Part shown: piece by piece, positions 55,844 to 64,000 of the stretch
Layout of the letters: each line of letters begins with the position of its first letter
How positions within the stretch are numbered: position 1 is the first letter of the stretch
The notes under the pieces: model-generated
What the model was told of the DNA's origin: nothing
Databases searched by the model: none
Seen by the model: only the letters and a program-made list of their open reading frames with translations
DNA from: Sphingomonas horti
Lineage (GTDB): Bacteria > Pseudomonadota > Alphaproteobacteria > Sphingomonadales > Sphingomonadaceae
Length of the DNA: 64,000 bases
Reading direction: 5' to 3'
NCBI RefSeq assembly: GCF_009753715.1
Contig: NZ_WQMS01000013.1
Coordinates: forward strand, 1 to 64,000
Program-made: the position numbers and the translations under genes

Positions 55844-57130
55844 ATGACCGGTTTCGAACGCGACTATGACGAATTCGCCCGCGGCGCACGGGCGGTGATT
55901 GCCTATCCTGACCTGCGGAGCGGGGACGGGAGGGACATCGCGGCGCGGCTGGATGAAGCGGCGGGGCTGGCGGAGGCGATCGGGATCGAGGTCGTCGAGC
56001 GGCTGGCGTTCCGGGTGCGGGCGCCGAAGCCCGCGACTCTGTTCGGCAGCGGCCAGGTCGAGGAGATCGCGACGGCGGTACGCGCGCAGGACGCGCAGCT
56101 GGTCGTCGTCGACGGCGCGATCACGCCCGTCCAGCAGCGCAACCTGGAGGAATCAACCAAGGCCAAGGTGATCGACCGCACCGGGCTGATCCTCGAAATT
56201 TTCGGCGAGCGCGCGGCGACGGCGGAAGGCCGGCTGCAGGTCGAACTCGCGCATCTCGACTACCAGGCGGGGCGCCTCGTCAGAAGCTGGACGCACCTCG
56301 AGCGGCAGCGCGGCGGCTTCGGCTTCCTGGGCGGCCCCGGCGAAACCCAGATCGAGGCCGACCGGCGCCTGATCCGCGACCGCATGGCGAAGCTCAGGCG
56401 CGAGCTGGAAACCGTCAGCCGCACGCGCACGCTGCACCGTGACCGGCGGCGGCGTGCGCCCTGGCCGGTGATCGCGCTGGTCGGCTACACCAATGCCGGC
56501 AAGTCCACCCTGTTCAACCGGCTGACCGGTGCCGACGTGATGGCCGAGAACCTGCTGTTCGCGACTTTGGACCCGACCATGCGGCAGATCGCGCTGCCGG
56601 GGCTGGACAAGGCCATCCTGTCGGACACGGTGGGTTTCGTTTCAGACTTGCCGACGCAGCTGGTCGCTGCCTTTCGCGCGACGCTGGAGGAAGTGATCTC
56701 CGCCGATCTGATCGTCCATGTCCGCGACATCGCGCACCCTGATTCCGACGCGCAGCGCGACGATGTCGAGCGCGTGCTGGCGGAAATCGGCGCGGAGGCG
56801 CCGCGGATCGAGGCGTGGAACAAGCTCGACAGCCTCGATCCGGAGCGACGTGCCGCGATCGAGGCGGAGGCGGCAAAGCGGGACGACGTGGTGCTGATCT
56901 CCGCACTGACCGGCGAGGGTGTGGAGGCGCTCAAGCGGATGATGTCCGGCCGCCTGACCGGGGCCAACCGGCTGCGCCACATCGAGGTGCCGATCGCCGA
57001 CGGCGCCGCGCTCGCCTGGCTGCACGAGCATGGCGAAGTGATGGCCGAGGAAACGATCGACGGCGACCGGATCGCCTATGACGTGCGCCTGTCGGATCGC
57101 GACTGGCACCGGTTCCAGGCGCGGGCCTAG
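55844..57130 (+). CDS. hflX: Ribosome-associated GTPase HflX
   Basis: A 428-residue GTPase. The N-terminal GTPase-like domain contains FGSGQVEEI, the glycine-rich linker GGFGFLGGPGETQIE follows, and the G domain has GYTNAGKSTLFNRL (G1), DTVGFVSDLP (G3) and NKLDS (G4). HflX splits stalled ribosomes, and the hfq-hflX order is conserved widely. The ATG at 55844 is used; a GTG at 55826 would add six residues. Its stop overlaps the convergent mazG by 4 bp. Confidence 0.95.
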   Translation: MTGFERDYDEFARGARAVIAYPDLRSGDGRDIAARLDEAAGLAEAIGIEVVERLAFRVRAPKPATLFGSGQVEEIATAVRAQDAQLVVVDGAITPVQQRNLEESTKAKVIDRTGLILEIFGERAATAEGRLQVELAHLDYQAGRLVRSWTHLERQRGGFGFLGGPGETQIEADRRLIRDRMAKLRRELETVSRTRTLHRDRRRRAPWPVIALVGYTNAGKSTLFNRLTGADVMAENLLFATLDPTMRQIALPGLDKAILSDTVGFVSDLPTQLVAAFRATLEEVISADLIVHVRDIAHPDSDAQRDDVERVLAEIGAEAPRIEAWNKLDSLDPERRAAIEAEAAKRDDVVLISALTGEGVEALKRMMSGRLTGANRLRHIEVPIADGAALAWLHEHGEVMAEETIDGDRIAYDVRLSDRDWHRFQARA

Positions 57131-57879
57131 ACCGCCGCCTTCGCCCGCTGCCAGAGCGCTTCCTTCCCGTCCAGATCCAGTTCGGCGAAGCCAGCGTCCA
57201 TCGCTTCCATCGCGCGAAAGCGACGTTCGAATTTGTCGTTCGCCTTTCTGAGAGCGGCCTCCGGGTCGATCTTCAGATGGCGTGCGAGGTTGACGGCCGC
57301 GAAGAGCAGGTCGCCGACTTCTTCCTCGATCGTGTCCGCCGGTGCGCTGGCGATCTCGTCCAGCTCCTCGAGGATCTTGGCGCGCGGGCCGCCGGCGTCG
57401 GGCCAGTCGAAGCCGGTACGGGCAGCGCGCTTCTGCAATTTCTCGGCCCGGAGCAGCGCCGGCAGCGCACGCGCGACATGGGCGAGGGCGCTGGGATCGT
57501 CGGTCCCGGCGCGCTCCGCGGCCTTGACGGCTTCCCAGCCGGGCGAATGCGCGTCGTCGCCGAAGATGTGCGGGTGGCGGCGCTCCATCTTGTCGGCAAT
57601 GGCGGTCAGCACGTCGGCCAGGTCGAACGCGCCCAGCTCCTCGGCCATGCGCGCGTGGAACACGACCTGGAGCGCAAGATCGCCGAGCTCGTCCTTCAGC
57701 GCGTCAAGATCGTCGCGCTCGATCGCGTCGGCGACTTCATAGGCTTCCTCGATCGTGTACGGCGCGATCGTCGCGAAGGTCTGGGCGACATCCCATTCGC
57801 AGCCGCGCTGCGGATCGCGCAGCCGCGCCATGATTTTGGCGAGCCGATCGAGCGCGAGGGGAGCCGTCTGTCCGTCCAT
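57127..57879 (-). CDS. mazG: Nucleoside triphosphate pyrophosphohydrolase MazG
   Basis: A 250-residue enzyme that hydrolyses NTPs to NMPs and PPi. The two MazG repeats show the EExxD metal sites: IEEAYEVADAIERDD with DELGDLALQVVFHARM, and LDEIASAP with IEEEVGDLLFAAVNLAR. It houses the full-length two-domain form. Transcribed from a sigma-70-like promoter (57891-57920). Confidence 0.95.
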   Translation of the reverse strand: MDGQTAPLALDRLAKIMARLRDPQRGCEWDVAQTFATIAPYTIEEAYEVADAIERDDLDALKDELGDLALQVVFHARMAEELGAFDLADVLTAIADKMERRHPHIFGDDAHSPGWEAVKAAERAGTDDPSALAHVARALPALLRAEKLQKRAARTGFDWPDAGGPRAKILEELDEIASAPADTIEEEVGDLLFAAVNLARHLKIDPEAALRKANDKFERRFRAMEAMDAGFAELDLDGKEALWQRAKAAV

Positions 57880-57890
57880 TTCAAATCCTG

Positions 57891-57920
57891 ATAATATACA
57901 TTATGTAAAGTCCGTCTCAA
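57891..57920 (-). promoter_or_regulatory. Promoter of mazG
   Basis: Minus strand TTGAGA-N18-TATTAT (or N16 with TATATT); -35 at 57915-57920, -10 at 57891-57896. The -35 box overlaps the stop codon of the upstream protease gene. This AT-rich patch is unusual in the window. Confidence 0.5.
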
Positions 57921-58528
57921 ACCCGCGGCTGGTGGGGCACCAGGATCAGAGTCCGCCCCTCCACGCGCCAGCTCTCAAGCGACGACAGGAAATTCATGCC
58001 GAGCACGTTCATGTCGCCGAATGCCGGCGAAACCACGGCGGCCATGTCCTTCGCGACGATCGGCCCCATCGTCAGCCGTTCGATGCGCGTACGCTGCGCC
58101 TCGACCGTGCCGTTTGCGGTGTTGATCAGGACCGGGAACCCGCCGCGATCGACCGTGAGATCGGCAGCGTCGGCGGTCCTGGCGGACAGCGCTGTGGTGG
58201 TCGCGCCGCTGTCGATCAGGAAACGCTGTTCATGCCCGTTGATGCGCGCGCGCACCCAGAAATGGCCGTCGGGCGCCATCGGTACGCGCAGCGTGCCGCC
58301 GACCGTCTGGCCGCGCTCCCCGAGCAGGTCGCCGGCGACGCGCTGGACGACGGCGTTCAGCTCGAAGCGATAGCTGTAGCCGACCAGCACCGCGGCGAAG
58401 ATCAGCAGCCAGCCCGCGATCATCCGCGCGACCTGGCCGAGCGCCAGCCGGCGCGAGAGCAGGCTCGATCCGACCAGCGTGAGCATCATCACCGCCGCGA
58501 TCACCTGCAGGGTCTGGTCGCCGGTCAC
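57917..58528 (-). CDS. Retropepsin-like aspartic protease, membrane-anchored
   Basis: A 203-residue clan AA protease. Two hydrophobic segments near the N-terminus (about 5-25 and 35-50) anchor it, then the periplasmic domain contains FLIDSGATTTALSA, with catalytic Asp in DSGA. Family members act as single-chain retropepsin-like homodimers of unknown substrate. Its start overlaps the MBL stop (ATGA), and the gene is the last of the tmk-to-protease run. Confidence 0.85.
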   Translation of the reverse strand: MTGDQTLQVIAAVMMLTLVGSSLLSRRLALGQVARMIAGWLLIFAAVLVGYSYRFELNAVVQRVAGDLLGERGQTVGGTLRVPMAPDGHFWVRARINGHEQRFLIDSGATTTALSARTADAADLTVDRGGFPVLINTANGTVEAQRTRIERLTMGPIVAKDMAAVVSPAFGDMNVLGMNFLSSLESWRVEGRTLILVPHQPRV

Positions 58529-59289
58529 AGGGCGATCACCTGATTGTCATAGGCCGGTTCGATGCGCTTCGGCAGTTCGGCCAGCAAGGTCCTGTAATCC
58601 ATCGAATTATCCATGTGCGTCAGCAGCGCCTGCCGGGGCGCCAGCTCCGCCACCCAGCCGAGCGCTTCGCCCAGATGCGGATGGGTCGGATGCGGGCGCC
58701 GGCGCAGCGCGTCGACGATCCAGAGGTCGAGCCCTGAATACAGGGTGCGCATCGCATCCGTCATCCGGTGGAAGTCGGTCGCGTAAGCCACTGATTTTCC
58801 CCCGGCTTCGAAGCGCAGGCCGGCCGAGGTGATGCTGCCGTGCGGCTGATCGGTCACGGTGATGTCAATGTCCCCGATCCGCAGCGCATCGGGCAGATCA
58901 GTGAGGGTCGCGGTCGCGGGATAGCCGTCCGCGCCTTCGAACACATAGCCGAAGCGCGCCCGCAGCACCGCGATCGTCGCCGGCCGAGCAAAGCCGGCGA
59001 TCGGCGCGCGCTGGAGATGGAAGAGCTGGCGCAGATCGTCGAGGCCATGGACATGGTCGGCATGATCGTGCGTCCAGATCACCGCGTCGACATGGCCGAC
59101 GCGTGCATCCAGCAGCTGGGCGCGCAGGTCCGGCGAGGTATCGACCAGGATCGTGGTTGACGCGGTGTTAACCAGGATCGAGACGCGGCGCCTGGCATTG
59201 CGCGGCTCGGCGGGATCGCAGGCGCCCCAATCATTCCCGATCCGCGGGACGCCCGAGGACGTGCCGCAGCCGAGAATCGTGACCTTCAC
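58525..59289 (-). CDS. MBL-fold metallohydrolase (PhnP-like)
   Basis: A 254-residue metallo-beta-lactamase-fold hydrolase. Metal-binding HDHADHVHGLDDLRQ (HxHxDH), an N-terminal GCGTSSGVPRIG and the C-terminal LLTHMDNSMD fit the PhnP/cyclic phosphodiesterase group. The substrate is unknown; the gene neighbours (metG-tatD) are conserved in alphaproteobacteria. Overlaps by 4 bp with tatD and with the protease gene. Confidence 0.88.
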   Translation of the reverse strand: MKVTILGCGTSSGVPRIGNDWGACDPAEPRNARRRVSILVNTASTTILVDTSPDLRAQLLDARVGHVDAVIWTHDHADHVHGLDDLRQLFHLQRAPIAGFARPATIAVLRARFGYVFEGADGYPATATLTDLPDALRIGDIDITVTDQPHGSITSAGLRFEAGGKSVAYATDFHRMTDAMRTLYSGLDLWIVDALRRRPHPTHPHLGEALGWVAELAPRQALLTHMDNSMDYRTLLAELPKRIEPAYDNQVIAL

Positions 59290-60065
59290 GCAGTCGCTGC
59301 CTTCGTGAACAGCGCGCGGAAGTTGCGCGTGGTCGCCGCGCCCAGCGCCTCGACGCTGGTGCCGCAGAGGTCGGCGAGGAAGCGCGCCGTATCGGCGACG
59401 AAGGCCGGCTCGCAGGGCTTGCCCCGGTGCGGCACCGGCGCGAGGAACGGCGAATCCGTCTCGATCAGCAGCCGGTCCTCGGGGATGCGCGCGGCGGTTT
59501 CCTGCAGCTCCCGGGCGTTCTTGAACGTCACGATCCCGGAAATGGAGATATAGAGGCCGAGCTCCAGCGCCCGGTCGGCAAAGGCGTCGCTGGCGGTAAA
59601 GCAGTGGATCACGCCCGCATAGGCGCCCTTCCCCATTTCGTCGGCGAGGATTTCGGCCGTGTCGTCCTCCGCGTCGCGCGTGTGGACGATCAGCGGCAGG
59701 CCGGTCTCCCGCGCGGCCGCGATATGGGCGCGGAAGCTCGCGCGCTGGCGGGCGCGGTCGCTATGATCGTAATAATAATCGAGACCCGTCTCGCCGATGC
59801 CGATGACCTTGGGGTGCGCGGCCCTGGCGACAAGCTTGGCGGTGTCGACGTCGGGATGGGCATCGGCTTCGTGCGGATGGATGCCGATCGACGCCCAGAT
59901 GTCCGGATCGGTCGCGGCCGTTGCGATGATCGCGTCCCATTCGCGCTCGCGCGTCGAGATGTTGAGCATCGTGCCGACTCCCGCCGCCCGCGCCCGCGCG
60001 ATCACGCCGGCCTGGTCCTCGATCAGGCCCTTATAGTTCAGGTGGCAATGGCTGTCCGTGAGCAT
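59286..60065 (-). CDS. TatD-family metal-dependent hydrolase
   Basis: A 259-residue TIM-barrel hydrolase. Metal ligands include the N-terminal DSHCHLNY, GETGLDYYYD, VIHCFTASD and the ETDSPFLAPVPHRGKP block. TatD proteins are 3'-5' exonucleases or D-aminoacyl-tRNA deacylase-like. Located between metG and the MBL gene, with which it overlaps by 4 bp. Confidence 0.92.
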   Translation of the reverse strand: MLTDSHCHLNYKGLIEDQAGVIARARAAGVGTMLNISTREREWDAIIATAATDPDIWASIGIHPHEADAHPDVDTAKLVARAAHPKVIGIGETGLDYYYDHSDRARQRASFRAHIAAARETGLPLIVHTRDAEDDTAEILADEMGKGAYAGVIHCFTASDAFADRALELGLYISISGIVTFKNARELQETAARIPEDRLLIETDSPFLAPVPHRGKPCEPAFVADTARFLADLCGTSVEALGAATTRNFRALFTKAATA

Positions 60066-60080
60066 TCACGATCCGTTACC

Positions 60081-60172
60081 CGTTCGGGCTGAGCTTGTCG
60101 AAGCCCTCTCTTTTCCCCTTCCGGCGACTCAGAAAAGAAGAAGGGAGGCCGTCGACAAGCTCAGGCCGAACG
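60081..60172. repeat. Inverted repeat between metG and tatD
   Basis: Arms CGTTCGGGCTGAGCTTGTCG (60081-60100) and CGACAAGCTCAGGCCGAACG (60152-60171), nearly perfect inverted, flanking a 50-bp spacer with a run of TCTTTTCCCC. It is a repeat of a type scattered through sphingomonad intergenic DNA. No gene is present in 60066-60183. Confidence 0.65.
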
Positions 60173-60183
60173 GAGTTTAGGCG

Positions 60184-61719
60184 CTAAACCGTCTCGTTTG
60201 CCGGCAGTTCAAGCCTCGGGAAGATCGGGCTGGGCGGCTGGAGCACCGCCGTCTCGATCCAGCCGCGGTCCGCGAGGTCGGCATACGCACGGCCGGTCGC
60301 GCCGAGCAGGTCCAGCAATTTGTCCGCCGAAGCGGGAATGACCGGACGGATCGCGATGGCGAGATCGCGGATCGCGAGCAGCAGCGTGCGAAGCACCGCC
60401 TCCATCCGCTCGGGATCCGTCTTGCGCAGCGCCCAGGGCGCCTGGGCATCGACATATTGGTTGCAGGCGAAGACCGCGCGCATCCAGGCTTCACAGCCTT
60501 CGGAGAGGGCGAGCCGCTCGAACGCGGCGGGCAGCTCCTGCCCGGTGGCGGCGGCGATGGTGGCCAGCAGCTCGGCATCGGCAGGCTCCGCCCTGCCCGC
60601 GCCCGGTACGCGGCCGACATTCTTGGCGATGAAGCTCAGCACGCGCTGGGCGAGGTTGCCGAAGCTGTTCGAGAGGTCCGCATTGGCGCGAGTGACGATC
60701 GCTTCGTCCGAATAGCTGCCGTCCTGGCCGAACACGACCTCGCGCAGCAGGAAATAGCGGAGCGCATCGACGCCGTAGCGGCTGGCGAGCTCCATCGGGT
60801 CGACGACATTGCCGGTCGATTTCGACATCTTCTCGCCCCGGTGCAGGACGAAGCCGTGCGCGAACACCGTCTTCGGAAGGGCAATGCCTGCCGACATCAG
60901 GAACGCCGGCCAATAGACGGCGTGGAAACGGGCGATGTCCTTGCCGATCACATGCAGGTCGGCGGGCCAGCGGCTCGTGTAGCCGGGCTCTGGATAGCCG
61001 GCGCCGGTCAGGTAGTTGGTGAGAGCATCGACCCACACATACATCACATGGCCTTCGGAGCCGGGGACTTTCACGCCCCAGTCGAAACTGGTGCGCGAGA
61101 CCGACAGGTCCGCAAGGCCGCCTTCGACGAAACGAACGATCTCGTTCCGGCTGCGCTCGGGACGGATGAAGTCGGGATGCCGTGCATAATGGTCGAGCAG
61201 CGGCTGCTGATATTCAGACAGCCTGAAGAACCAGGTTTCCTCGACCGTCCATTCCACCGGCGTGCCCTGGGGCGAGAGCTTTGCGCCCCCTTCCCCTTCG
61301 ACCAGCTCCTTTTCGTCGTAAAAGGCCTCGTCGCGGACCGAATACCAGCCTTCGTAGCGGCCGAGATACAGGTCGCCTTTCGCTTCCATCGCCTTCCAGA
61401 TCGCCTGGCTAGCTACATGGTGGTCGGCTTCGGTCGTGCGGATGAACCGATCGAAGCTGATGTTAAGGGCGCGGTCCATCTCCTGGAAATAGCCGGACAT
61501 TTCATCGGCCAGCGTGCGCGTCTCGACGCCGCGGTCGCGGGCGGTCTGCGCCATCTTCAGCCCATGCTCGTCGGTGCCGGTCAGGAAGAAGGTGTCGCGG
61601 CCCATCATCCGTTGGAATCGTGCGATCGCGTCGGTCGCGATCGCTTCATAGGCGTGGCCGATATGCGGCCGGCCATTGGGATAGGCGATGGCGGTGGTGA
61701 TGTAGAAGGGATCGGCCAT
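60184..61719 (-). CDS. metG: Methionyl-tRNA synthetase
   Basis: A 511-residue class I synthetase. The HIGH motif appears as PHIGH near residue 18, the KMSKS loop is exact (KMSKSTG near 300), and TGTDEHG lies before the connective peptide. The C-terminal anticodon domain is present but the Trbp111-like extension is absent, a common short form. Confidence 0.97.
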   Translation of the reverse strand: MADPFYITTAIAYPNGRPHIGHAYEAIATDAIARFQRMMGRDTFFLTGTDEHGLKMAQTARDRGVETRTLADEMSGYFQEMDRALNISFDRFIRTTEADHHVASQAIWKAMEAKGDLYLGRYEGWYSVRDEAFYDEKELVEGEGGAKLSPQGTPVEWTVEETWFFRLSEYQQPLLDHYARHPDFIRPERSRNEIVRFVEGGLADLSVSRTSFDWGVKVPGSEGHVMYVWVDALTNYLTGAGYPEPGYTSRWPADLHVIGKDIARFHAVYWPAFLMSAGIALPKTVFAHGFVLHRGEKMSKSTGNVVDPMELASRYGVDALRYFLLREVVFGQDGSYSDEAIVTRANADLSNSFGNLAQRVLSFIAKNVGRVPGAGRAEPADAELLATIAAATGQELPAAFERLALSEGCEAWMRAVFACNQYVDAQAPWALRKTDPERMEAVLRTLLLAIRDLAIAIRPVIPASADKLLDLLGATGRAYADLADRGWIETAVLQPPSPIFPRLELPANETV

Positions 61720-61787
61720 AGCGCGGCCTTAGTGGCCGATTTCGCCGAATTGAACCACCAACCTCCGCTCGCTCGAAATGACCGGCG

Positions 61788-62792
61788 CTATTCCTCGGCC
61801 AGCTGAGCGACATAGCTGCCGAGCTGGAACGCCGTCGCCTGCGGGTCCAGCGACAGGCCGATCGCGCTGGCGGCGAGGTCGCGGGCCCTGCCCCAAAGCT
61901 CGAGCGCCCGGTCGAGCGCCGGGCCGCGGCGGCCGCGCGCCTCGCGGGCGATGAGGGCGGGCGCGCGTTCCAGCAGCGCCTCGTAGCGGGGATGCGCGGC
62001 CTTCAGCGCCAGCGATCTGGCGAGCGATGCGCGCGTGGCGTTCGACGGATCGCCGGTGCGCGCCATGGTCTCCAGCGCCGCATCGAGCGATCCGATATCG
62101 AGCCCGGCAAAGCGCAGCGCCTGGCCCGGCGCGCCCTCGCCCGCCTTCATCAGCGCATCGATCTCGTCGGGCGCCGTCGCCGGCAACGCGCGGCGCAGCA
62201 CGACGCGCATCTGTTCGTCGGACAGCGGGCCGAAACGCAGCGTACGGCAGCGCGAGCGGATCGTCGGCAACAACCGGCCCGGCATGTGGCTGACCAGGAA
62301 GAAGACGGTGCCGGCCGGCGGCTCCTCCAGGCTTTTCAACAGCGCGTTGGCGGCGCTCCGTTCCAGATCGTCGGCCGAGTCGATGACGATCGCGCGCCGG
62401 GCCGACAAAGCCGGCGAGACCGACAGCACGCGCTCCAGCATCCGGATCTGCTTGACCCGGATGCTGCGCGCGAGCGGCTCGTCGCCCTTGCGGTCGATTT
62501 CGGGGATGATCTCGTCCTGCTTCCACGGCTCGCGCTCGACCAGGCGGAAATCGGGGTGACTCCTGGCCGCGAACAGCCTGGCGATCCGGTGCTCGGGATC
62601 GACGTCCAGCCCCTGCCCGTCCAGCTCCGGGTCCGCGGCCTCCGCGAGCAGGCGCAGCGCCGCGGCGCGGGCGAAACTCGCTTTGCCCAGCCCGCGCGGG
62701 CCGGTCAGCAGCCAGGCATGGTGCAGCCGCGTCGAGCGCATCGCGGCCAGGAAGGCCGCCGCCTGCTCATCATGGCCCAGAAGTGACGTCAT
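61788..62792 (-). CDS. holB: DNA polymerase III subunit delta'
   Basis: A 334-residue clamp-loader subunit. P-loop-like TGPRGLGKASF, then SADDLERSAANALLKSLEEPPAGT (Sensor 1 region with the conserved LLKxLEEP). There is no zinc-finger Cys cluster, which is usual in alphaproteobacteria. Its start overlaps the tmk stop by 4 bp (ATGA). Confidence 0.94.
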   Translation of the reverse strand: MTSLLGHDEQAAAFLAAMRSTRLHHAWLLTGPRGLGKASFARAAALRLLAEAADPELDGQGLDVDPEHRIARLFAARSHPDFRLVEREPWKQDEIIPEIDRKGDEPLARSIRVKQIRMLERVLSVSPALSARRAIVIDSADDLERSAANALLKSLEEPPAGTVFFLVSHMPGRLLPTIRSRCRTLRFGPLSDEQMRVVLRRALPATAPDEIDALMKAGEGAPGQALRFAGLDIGSLDAALETMARTGDPSNATRASLARSLALKAAHPRYEALLERAPALIAREARGRRGPALDRALELWGRARDLAASAIGLSLDPQATAFQLGSYVAQLAEE

Positions 62793-63415
62793 GGCAGCAG
62801 ATCGGCGAGGGCGGCGAGGAGACGATCCGTGACCTGCGCCTCGTCCCCGCTCGCATCGACGAGGCGGACCCGATCCGGTTCCTGGCGTGCGAAATCGCGA
62901 AAGGCGGCAGCGACCCTGGTGTGGAAGCCCTGCTCCCGGCCGCCGATCCGGTCCGGGCAGCCCGCGTCACGCGCGTCGGCGCGGGCGGCGGCATCGGCAT
63001 CGCCGAGCGCGAGCACAAGCGTGCGGTCGGGCAGCCGGCCGCCGCTGCCGACCTGGTGCAGGCCCAGGATCGCGGCATCGCCGATGCCGCCGGCTGCGCC
63101 CTGATAGGCGCGGGAGCTGTCGAGGAAGCGGTCGCAGATCACCCATCGGCCAGCAGCGACTGCAGGATCAATCGTCTTCGCGACATGATCGGCGCGCGCG
63201 GCCGCGAACAGCAGGGCCTCGGCGCTTGGCGACCAGCGGTTCGCATCGCCTTCCAGCAGCAGCCGGCGGATCGCCTCCGCGCCCGGGCTCCCGCCCGGTT
63301 CCCGGGTCAGCAGCACGTCGAGGCCGCGCGCGCGCAGCGCGTCGGCCAGGCGGCGCGCCTGGGTCGACTTGCCGACGCCTTCACCGCCTTCGAGGCTTAT
63401 GAAGCGGGCCGTCAA
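62789..63415 (-). CDS. tmk: Thymidylate kinase
   Basis: A 208-residue dTMP kinase. Walker A EGGEGVGKST, DRE-type TREPGGSPGAEAIR, and DRFLDSSRAYQGAAGG lid region are present. It overlaps holB and the upstream dacC by 4 bp each. tmk-holB-metG-tatD is a conserved alphaproteobacterial order. Confidence 0.96.
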   Translation of the reverse strand: MTARFISLEGGEGVGKSTQARRLADALRARGLDVLLTREPGGSPGAEAIRRLLLEGDANRWSPSAEALLFAAARADHVAKTIDPAVAAGRWVICDRFLDSSRAYQGAAGGIGDAAILGLHQVGSGGRLPDRTLVLALGDADAAARADARDAGCPDRIGGREQGFHTRVAAAFRDFARQEPDRVRLVDASGDEAQVTDRLLAALADLLP

Positions 63416-64000
63416 GCGAAGAAGGACAGGATCGCGGCCCAGACGCGGCCGAAAAAGCCTGCCGTGCCGACATCGTTCGCGGCCACCAGCGGCATCGTCT
63501 GCGGCGGCGTGTCGGCCGCCTGCACGACCAGGTCGGCGATATGGTCGCCCTTCTTGATCGGCGCCTTGATCGGCCCGTCATAGACGACCTTGACGGCGAA
63601 ATTGGACGCGGCGCCGCCCGGCAGGGTGACGGCGAGATCGCGCGGCGCGACCAGACCGACCTGATCGTCGTCGCCCAATTGCACCTCTGCGGTCTCGACC
63701 TTCGCGCCCTGCTTGAACAGCGGCTTCGACTGCCAGGCGCGGAAGCCCCATTCCATGAAGCGTACCGACTCGCCGATGCGCTGGTTGAAGCTGTCGAGCC
63801 CGGCGATCACCATGACCAGCCGGCGCCCATTCTGCTCGGCCGAGCCGGTGAAGCCGTAGCCCGCTTCCTCGGTATGGCCGGTCTTGAGGCCGTCGGCCCC
63901 CTGAACGCGGCCCAGCAGCGGATCGCGATTGGCCTGGGTGATGGCCTCGCCGCCCATCGTCTTGCCCCAGGTGAAATCGAGCTTGCTGTAATATTGCTTG
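63412..64000 (-). CDS. dacC: D-alanyl-D-alanine carboxypeptidase (PBP5/6-type), 5' end outside window
   Basis: The C-terminal about 196 residues of a low-molecular-weight penicillin-binding protein; the N-terminal catalytic Ser-x-x-Lys motif is beyond base 64000. The visible KTG motif (DGLKTGHTEEAGYGFTGSA) is the third catalytic motif of S11 peptidases. The beta-rich PBP5_C domain and a C-terminal amphipathic, hydrophobic helix (GRVWAAILSFFA) for membrane anchoring follow. The protein trims the terminal D-Ala of peptidoglycan stems. It overlaps tmk by 4 bp. Confidence 0.9.
   Translation of the reverse strand, partial: KQYYSKLDFTWGKTMGGEAITQANRDPLLGRVQGADGLKTGHTEEAGYGFTGSAEQNGRRLVMVIAGLDSFNQRIGESVRFMEWGFRAWQSKPLFKQGAKVETAEVQLGDDDQVGLVAPRDLAVTLPGGAASNFAVKVVYDGPIKAPIKKGDHIADLVVQAADTPPQTMPLVAANDVGTAGFFGRVWAAILSFFA

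Overview
This 64 kb window is a compact, high-G+C bacterial chromosome segment whose gene content points to a sphingomonad (Alphaproteobacteria, Sphingomonadales). The pointers are the fused ispDF gene, the dusB-ntrY-ntrX-hfq-hflX-mazG order, an Hfq made of two tandem Sm domains, EcfG-type stress promoters (GGAAC-N16/17-CGTT), and a bamA-skp-fabZ cluster with no lipid A gene (lpxD, lpxA) in it. This is inference from sequence features, not from a database search.

Layout. 0.2-9.6 kb: a lipoprotein, an M28 peptidase, EttA, an erythromycin-esterase-like protein, and a tightly packed run radA-cvpA-iscU-like-CPA2 antiporter-DUF423. 9.6-16.6 kb (minus strand): aroB-aroK, a SleB-type hydrolase, MFS exporter-cysK, and a small-HTH/MgtC/DUF481 run. 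16.7-17.3 kb: a ParDE-type toxin-antitoxin pair with a 17-bp operator-like palindrome. 17.5-23.3 kb (minus): a UvrD/PcrA helicase gene interrupted by an in-frame 359-residue intein, an EamA permease, rsmD, and a pseudouridine synthase whose C-terminus runs into a palindromic repeat. 23.4-32.3 kb: a lone receiver protein, a SIR2-pncB-Rieske oxygenase run behind an EcfG-type promoter, tRNA-Leu(CAA), a second CPA2 antiporter, a flavin monooxygenase, an orphan M50 protease and icd. 32.4-34.5 kb: yciI-like, psd-pssA and a stress-promoter-driven small membrane protein. 34.7-45.7 kb: rpsB-tsf, then pyrH-frr-uppS-cdsA-dxr-rseP-bamA-skp-fabZ with start/stop overlaps. 45.8-50.4 kb: rpmE, a stress-promoter-driven secreted protein, carbonic anhydrase, lipA, coq10-like, cinA and ispDF. 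50.5-57.9 kb: dusB, ntrYX, tandem hfq, hflX and mazG. 57.9-64 kb (minus): dacC-tmk-holB-metG-tatD-MBL-retropepsin.

The genes cover translation, envelope biogenesis, isoprenoid and phospholipid synthesis, NAD salvage and regulation. There is no prophage, IS element, rRNA operon or CRISPR array. No stretch longer than 300 bases lacks a gene. Positions 1-176 hold only the terminator of the first gene and sequence I cannot assign; 17315-17475 has nothing recognisable.

The most unusual items are the UvrD intein, the SIR2-PncB overlapping pair under a putative general-stress promoter, three dyads phased at exactly 20 bp just before ntrY, and three independent EcfG-like promoters, two of them driving proteins of unknown function.
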